Source of the DNA: JAWWPY01 sp964412845
GTDB lineage: Bacteria; Actinomycetota; Actinomycetes; Streptosporangiales; Streptosporangiaceae
Assembly (NCBI GenBank): GCA_964412845.1
Contig: CAYPQM010000066.1
Coordinates: 1 to 35,404, forward strand
Direction: 5' to 3'
DNA length: 35,404 bases
Shown in pieces: positions 32,416 through 35,404 of the stretch; positions within the stretch are counted from its first letter, which is position 1; the number at the start of each line of letters is the position of its first letter. The translations under genes were made by a program, and so were the position numbers. Under the pieces are notes generated by a model. The model saw nothing but the letters and a program-made list of their open reading frames with translations, was not told the DNA's origin and did no database searches.

Positions 32416-35404
32416 ATGCGTACCGATACCAGCGTCGAGGTCTTCCTCGGCAATCCCATCGAGATCGCGAGCGAGAAGCAGTTCGTCGCTCACCTCCGGC
32501 GTGACCTGCTGACGCGGGGCGTGTCGTGTCGGATCCTTGGCAATCTTCAGCTCGGCCGGGCGGCCCGCCAGGTCGATTTCGTGATCATCACCGATTGCCG
32601 CACGGTGCTGGTCGAGCTCAAGACGTTCCCGGGCCCGATCATCGCCGCACCCATGAACGGGGACTGGAAGGTTCGTGTCGGTGGCGCGACTGTCCGCGAG
32701 ATCGGCAACCCGGCGTGGCAGGCGCAGCAGGAGACATTCGCCCTCAGCGATGAGATGCGGGCGTTCGCCGCCGCTAGCGCAGCGCCGGACCCCAGCGGCG
32801 GGAAGTTCTACCGCGACATTGACACGGTCGTGTGCTGCTTTCCGGCGCTGCCGGACGGCTCGTGCCTCGGCGAGCTGCCGTACGTCTCGGTGCTCGGGTA
32901 CCCGGAGCTGCTGGAGCGTCTGCAGCAGCCGGGGCGGCGGGTCGCCTGGTCGGCCGCCGACTGGGATGCGTTCGGGCGTCGCTTGAACCTCTACCGGGAG
33001 GAGAAGGACTCGCCGGAGGGCATCGTGCGACGCGCGGGCGCCGCAGCCGTCGACGCGTACCGCGGCCTGTACCTGAGCGGGCATGCTGACCTGCCGCCGC
33101 TGGTCGAGACAGGGATCCAGATCAACGGCACCGCCGCCGCACGGCCGGATCTGCCTCGTGAGCTCAGTCAAGGACGAGCCGTGCTCCTGCACGGGCCCTC
33201 GGAGTTCGGAAAGACGCTGTGGGCCCACACCGCCAGCGTCGAGCTCGCCCGCGCTGGGGAGATCCCGATCTGGATGGCCGCGGAGGTATGCGAGAAGTCC
33301 TTCCGCACATCGATCGCGCGCGCGATCTCGCCGTACACGTCGCTGTCGCCGGAGGAGCTGCTGCGGGCCGCCGCGGCGGCAGGCCGGACGGTGGTCTTCC
33401 TCGTCGATGATCTCGCCAAGGCGAGCGACGCGGTACGGCAGGCGCTGCTCGAGGGGGCCAAGGCGGTGCGGCTGCGCCGCTCGACCTGTGGTCTTCTGCT
33501 GACCGTCCAGGACGCCGAGGCGGCCGCCTCGATCCCCGATACGCTCGAGATCGAGCTGCTGCCGCCTGTTGAGTCTGAGCGGCAGGCGCTGCTGAACGCG
33601 TATGGGGCGCCGCAGATCATCGACCGCTGCGACGCGTTCGTCAGCCCGCTGGAGCTGTCGCTCGCGGCCACGTACGCCAGCGCGTTGTCTGCGGGCGCGA
33701 GCGCCGCGGAGTTGCTGGACATGCACATCGACGGGCTCGTGTACGGAGACAACCGTCTGCGCAGCGGTCTGCGCGCGATCGCGAGCAGGATGCACCGGAG
33801 CGTCAGGCCTTCGCTGCGCCGCCCGGACCTCGCGCGTACGCTGCGTCGCGACGCTGGCGTGACAGATGAGGAGCTGCAGTCGCTGTGGTCATGCCCCGTC
33901 CTGACCGTGGCCCACGGGCGTATCTCGTTCCGTCATGAACGCTTCGAGCACTTCCTGACCGCCGAGGCACTAGTGATCGACACCGCCAACGCGAACGCAC
34001 TCGCGCGGATGCTCAACACCTCGCGGTACGCCACCGTGCGCGCCGACGCGATCGCGCTGGAGAACGACGAGCAGCGACTTGGTGAGCTGCTCTGCGGCTG
34101 CGAGCACGCCGACGTGCTCGTCGCCGCGGCCATCGGCCGGTTGGGTGCCCACGCCGTGCGCGTGACCGAGACCATTCTCACGGACGCGCTCGACCTCGCA
34201 TGCGCGCAGACCGCGGCGGACGGCGTCACCTTCGACGCCGGCAACGAGATCGTGTTTGGCGACCGTTGGACTGTTCCCGACGGCGGCCCTGCCGCTCGGG
34301 CGCAGCTCGCCGCGGTCGGGCGGCTGCTGACACGCGGACGCTTCGTCGAGGGCTGCGCCCGGCTGCTTGACCAAACCGACGCGCTGTGCGCGCGCCTGCA
34401 GGCGGAGGCCCATCCGGCCCCGTCAGCCTTTGCCGATCGGATGTTCGCGACGACGTACGCGCTCGGCGGACACCGTGCCCTGCCAGCCACGACGGTGGTG
34501 CGGGCCGCCACCGACGAGGCGATGTTTCACCGGAGCCATCGTCCGGAGCTGAGCACCGTTGCCGTCGAGCTGCTGGGCCCCGGTGATGTGGGTCTCGGGC
34601 GATTGTTCGTCGCCGCAGAGTTTCTGCGCCGGACGGGCGAGTCGGCGACGCTGGCGGGTGTCATCGTCCGGTGCCTGGAGGCGCAGCGCTACCACCTGCT
34701 GCTGTTGGGCCTCGAGCTGGCCGAGGGCTGTGGGCGGCTGCTCAACGAGCCGGCGCGTCAGCGCGTGCTGGCCGCTGTCCATGCCGTTCCGACCGACAAC
34801 CTCATGATCAGCACGTCGGTCGTCGAGACGCTGTCGGCTCTCGGGGACCTCACCCCGGTCAAGGACGTCGAGGACATCACCGCGGAGATCCGCGCTGTCC
34901 TGGGCATGCAGGACGACCCGATCGGACGCCGGATGGCCTACGGGATCGTCGCCGGCCAGTTCGAGACGGAAGCCATCGGGCCGTACTACGAGGCGGTGCA
35001 CGCAATGCCTGAACGAGACCGCCGACAGCTGCTGGCGATGGCGCTTGACGGCGGTGACATCGACGGCCTTTCGATGGGCTGGATCCTTGGTGAGATCGAA
35101 GACGTCGTGGATCCGTTCACCCGCTCTGCAGTCGAGCGCTACATCGCCCGCACGGACCCGTCGACGTGGATCAGCTCCCAGTGGGGTATGCAAGGCGTCG
35201 TTCGTGCGCTCCAACTGCTCACCGCCGAGAAGATCCCTTTGCCGGATCCCGTGGCCGGCGGGTCCACCGACCCAGCCTGGCGCGCGAGCCTGAGCATCAT
35301 CGCGGCCGCGCTGGCCGGCGCCGACGAGCAGAAGTCGCTCGACGCAGCATGCGCCGTCCTGCTCGACCAGCACGTCGACGTCGTCGCGAGCCTGTTGCTG
35401 AACC
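32416..35404 (+). CDS. NERD nuclease-STAND NTPase, 3' end outside window
   Basis: From ATG 32416 (or GTG 32413) the frame is open for 996 codons to the window edge with no stop, so the gene is partial. The N-terminus is a NERD domain: SEKQFVAHLRRDL helix, Asp54 in RQVDFVIITD and Glu67-Leu-Lys69 in LVELKTF, a PD-(D/E)xK-type nuclease core. A P-loop NTPase follows with Walker A GPSEFGKT (260-267) and Walker B VVFLVDD (326-332). The rest is helical, with repeats suited to sensing. This is the same plan as STAND immune receptors: nuclease effector, NTPase switch, repeat sensor. A TAGAGT -10 box at 32376-32381 may drive it. Its gap with the divergent CHAT gene is 86 bases. Domains are well supported; the ligand is unknown. 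Confidence 0.85.
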   Translation, partial: MRTDTSVEVFLGNPIEIASEKQFVAHLRRDLLTRGVSCRILGNLQLGRAARQVDFVIITDCRTVLVELKTFPGPIIAAPMNGDWKVRVGGATVREIGNPAWQAQQETFALSDEMRAFAAASAAPDPSGGKFYRDIDTVVCCFPALPDGSCLGELPYVSVLGYPELLERLQQPGRRVAWSAADWDAFGRRLNLYREEKDSPEGIVRRAGAAAVDAYRGLYLSGHADLPPLVETGIQINGTAAARPDLPRELSQGRAVLLHGPSEFGKTLWAHTASVELARAGEIPIWMAAEVCEKSFRTSIARAISPYTSLSPEELLRAAAAAGRTVVFLVDDLAKASDAVRQALLEGAKAVRLRRSTCGLLLTVQDAEAAASIPDTLEIELLPPVESERQALLNAYGAPQIIDRCDAFVSPLELSLAATYASALSAGASAAELLDMHIDGLVYGDNRLRSGLRAIASRMHRSVRPSLRRPDLARTLRRDAGVTDEELQSLWSCPVLTVAHGRISFRHERFEHFLTAEALVIDTANANALARMLNTSRYATVRADAIALENDEQRLGELLCGCEHADVLVAAAIGRLGAHAVRVTETILTDALDLACAQTAADGVTFDAGNEIVFGDRWTVPDGGPAARAQLAAVGRLLTRGRFVEGCARLLDQTDALCARLQAEAHPAPSAFADRMFATTYALGGHRALPATTVVRAATDEAMFHRSHRPELSTVAVELLGPGDVGLGRLFVAAEFLRRTGESATLAGVIVRCLEAQRYHLLLLGLELAEGCGRLLNEPARQRVLAAVHAVPTDNLMISTSVVETLSALGDLTPVKDVEDITAEIRAVLGMQDDPIGRRMAYGIVAGQFETEAIGPYYEAVHAMPERDRRQLLAMALDGGDIDGLSMGWILGEIEDVVDPFTRSAVERYIARTDPSTWISSQWGMQGVVRALQLLTAEKIPLPDPVAGGSTDPAWRASLSIIAAALAGADEQKSLDAACAVLLDQHVDVVASLLLN

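Noticed and set aside
32332..33795. Long minus-strand frame of 487 codons
   Set aside because: It is antisense to the NERD-STAND gene, whose motifs and codon pattern are clear; the minus translation has no recognisable domain.
1..35404. CRISPR array, tRNA, rRNA, integrase, transposase or insertion-sequence ends
   Set aside because: I looked for regular repeat-spacer patterns, tRNA-like arms at module junctions and DDE or tyrosine recombinase motifs, and saw none. A covariance-model search was not possible here.

Overview
The window is high-GC DNA with long open frames, frequent GTG/TTG starts, 4-14 base gene overlaps and TANNNT -10 boxes, including one that suggests a leaderless mRNA. This fits an actinobacterium. 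The secreted RCC1-repeat and CAP/Ig-like proteins at the left edge resemble those of soil Thermoleophilia (Solirubrobacter/Conexibacter type), but that placement is inference from protein style; no rRNA, tRNA or marker gene is present.

Layout. 1-3410: two coupled genes for exported proteins (RCC1 propeller, open at the left edge; CAP domain with Ig-like repeat), probably host background. 3640-5473 (minus): a small protein and an HExxH metallopeptidase-like protein. 5623-8232 (plus): a minimal CHAT caspase-like protein, a Ser/Thr kinase and a small beta-rich protein. 8371-10965: an SF2 helicase with a C-terminal PD-(D/E)xK-like nuclease. 11085-14574: an AAA ATPase and subtilisin-like protease pair of the IetAS antiphage type. 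15505-20758: a DUF4238 protein diverging from an Mrr-like nuclease-NACHT STAND protein; this pair lies between two related ORF remnants in the same orientation (14666-15264 and 20898-21125). 21260-24414: a LacI-family scar, a metallophosphoesterase, an unrecognised protein, a sigma-factor-like protein and a GAF sensor-kinase scar. 24513-32329: a frameshifted one-TM protein, a one-TM protein with a TPR-CHAT protease, an HNH nuclease, and a second large CHAT protein broken by a one-base shift. 32416 to the right edge: a NERD nuclease-STAND NTPase that runs off the window.

Taken together this is a dense immunity and programmed-death island. It has three CHAT-type proteases, one subtilase, one putative metalloprotease, two STAND NTPases with nuclease-like N-termini, a helicase-nuclease, an HNH nuclease, a kinase and several small partners. 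No integrase, transposase, CRISPR array or tRNA was seen. Regulatory-gene fragments, decayed ORFs and repeats between modules suggest growth by repeated module insertion and loss. The least familiar candidate system is the CHAT, kinase, beta-protein and helicase-nuclease run at 5623-10965, possibly with the divergent metallopeptidase pair at 3640-5473.
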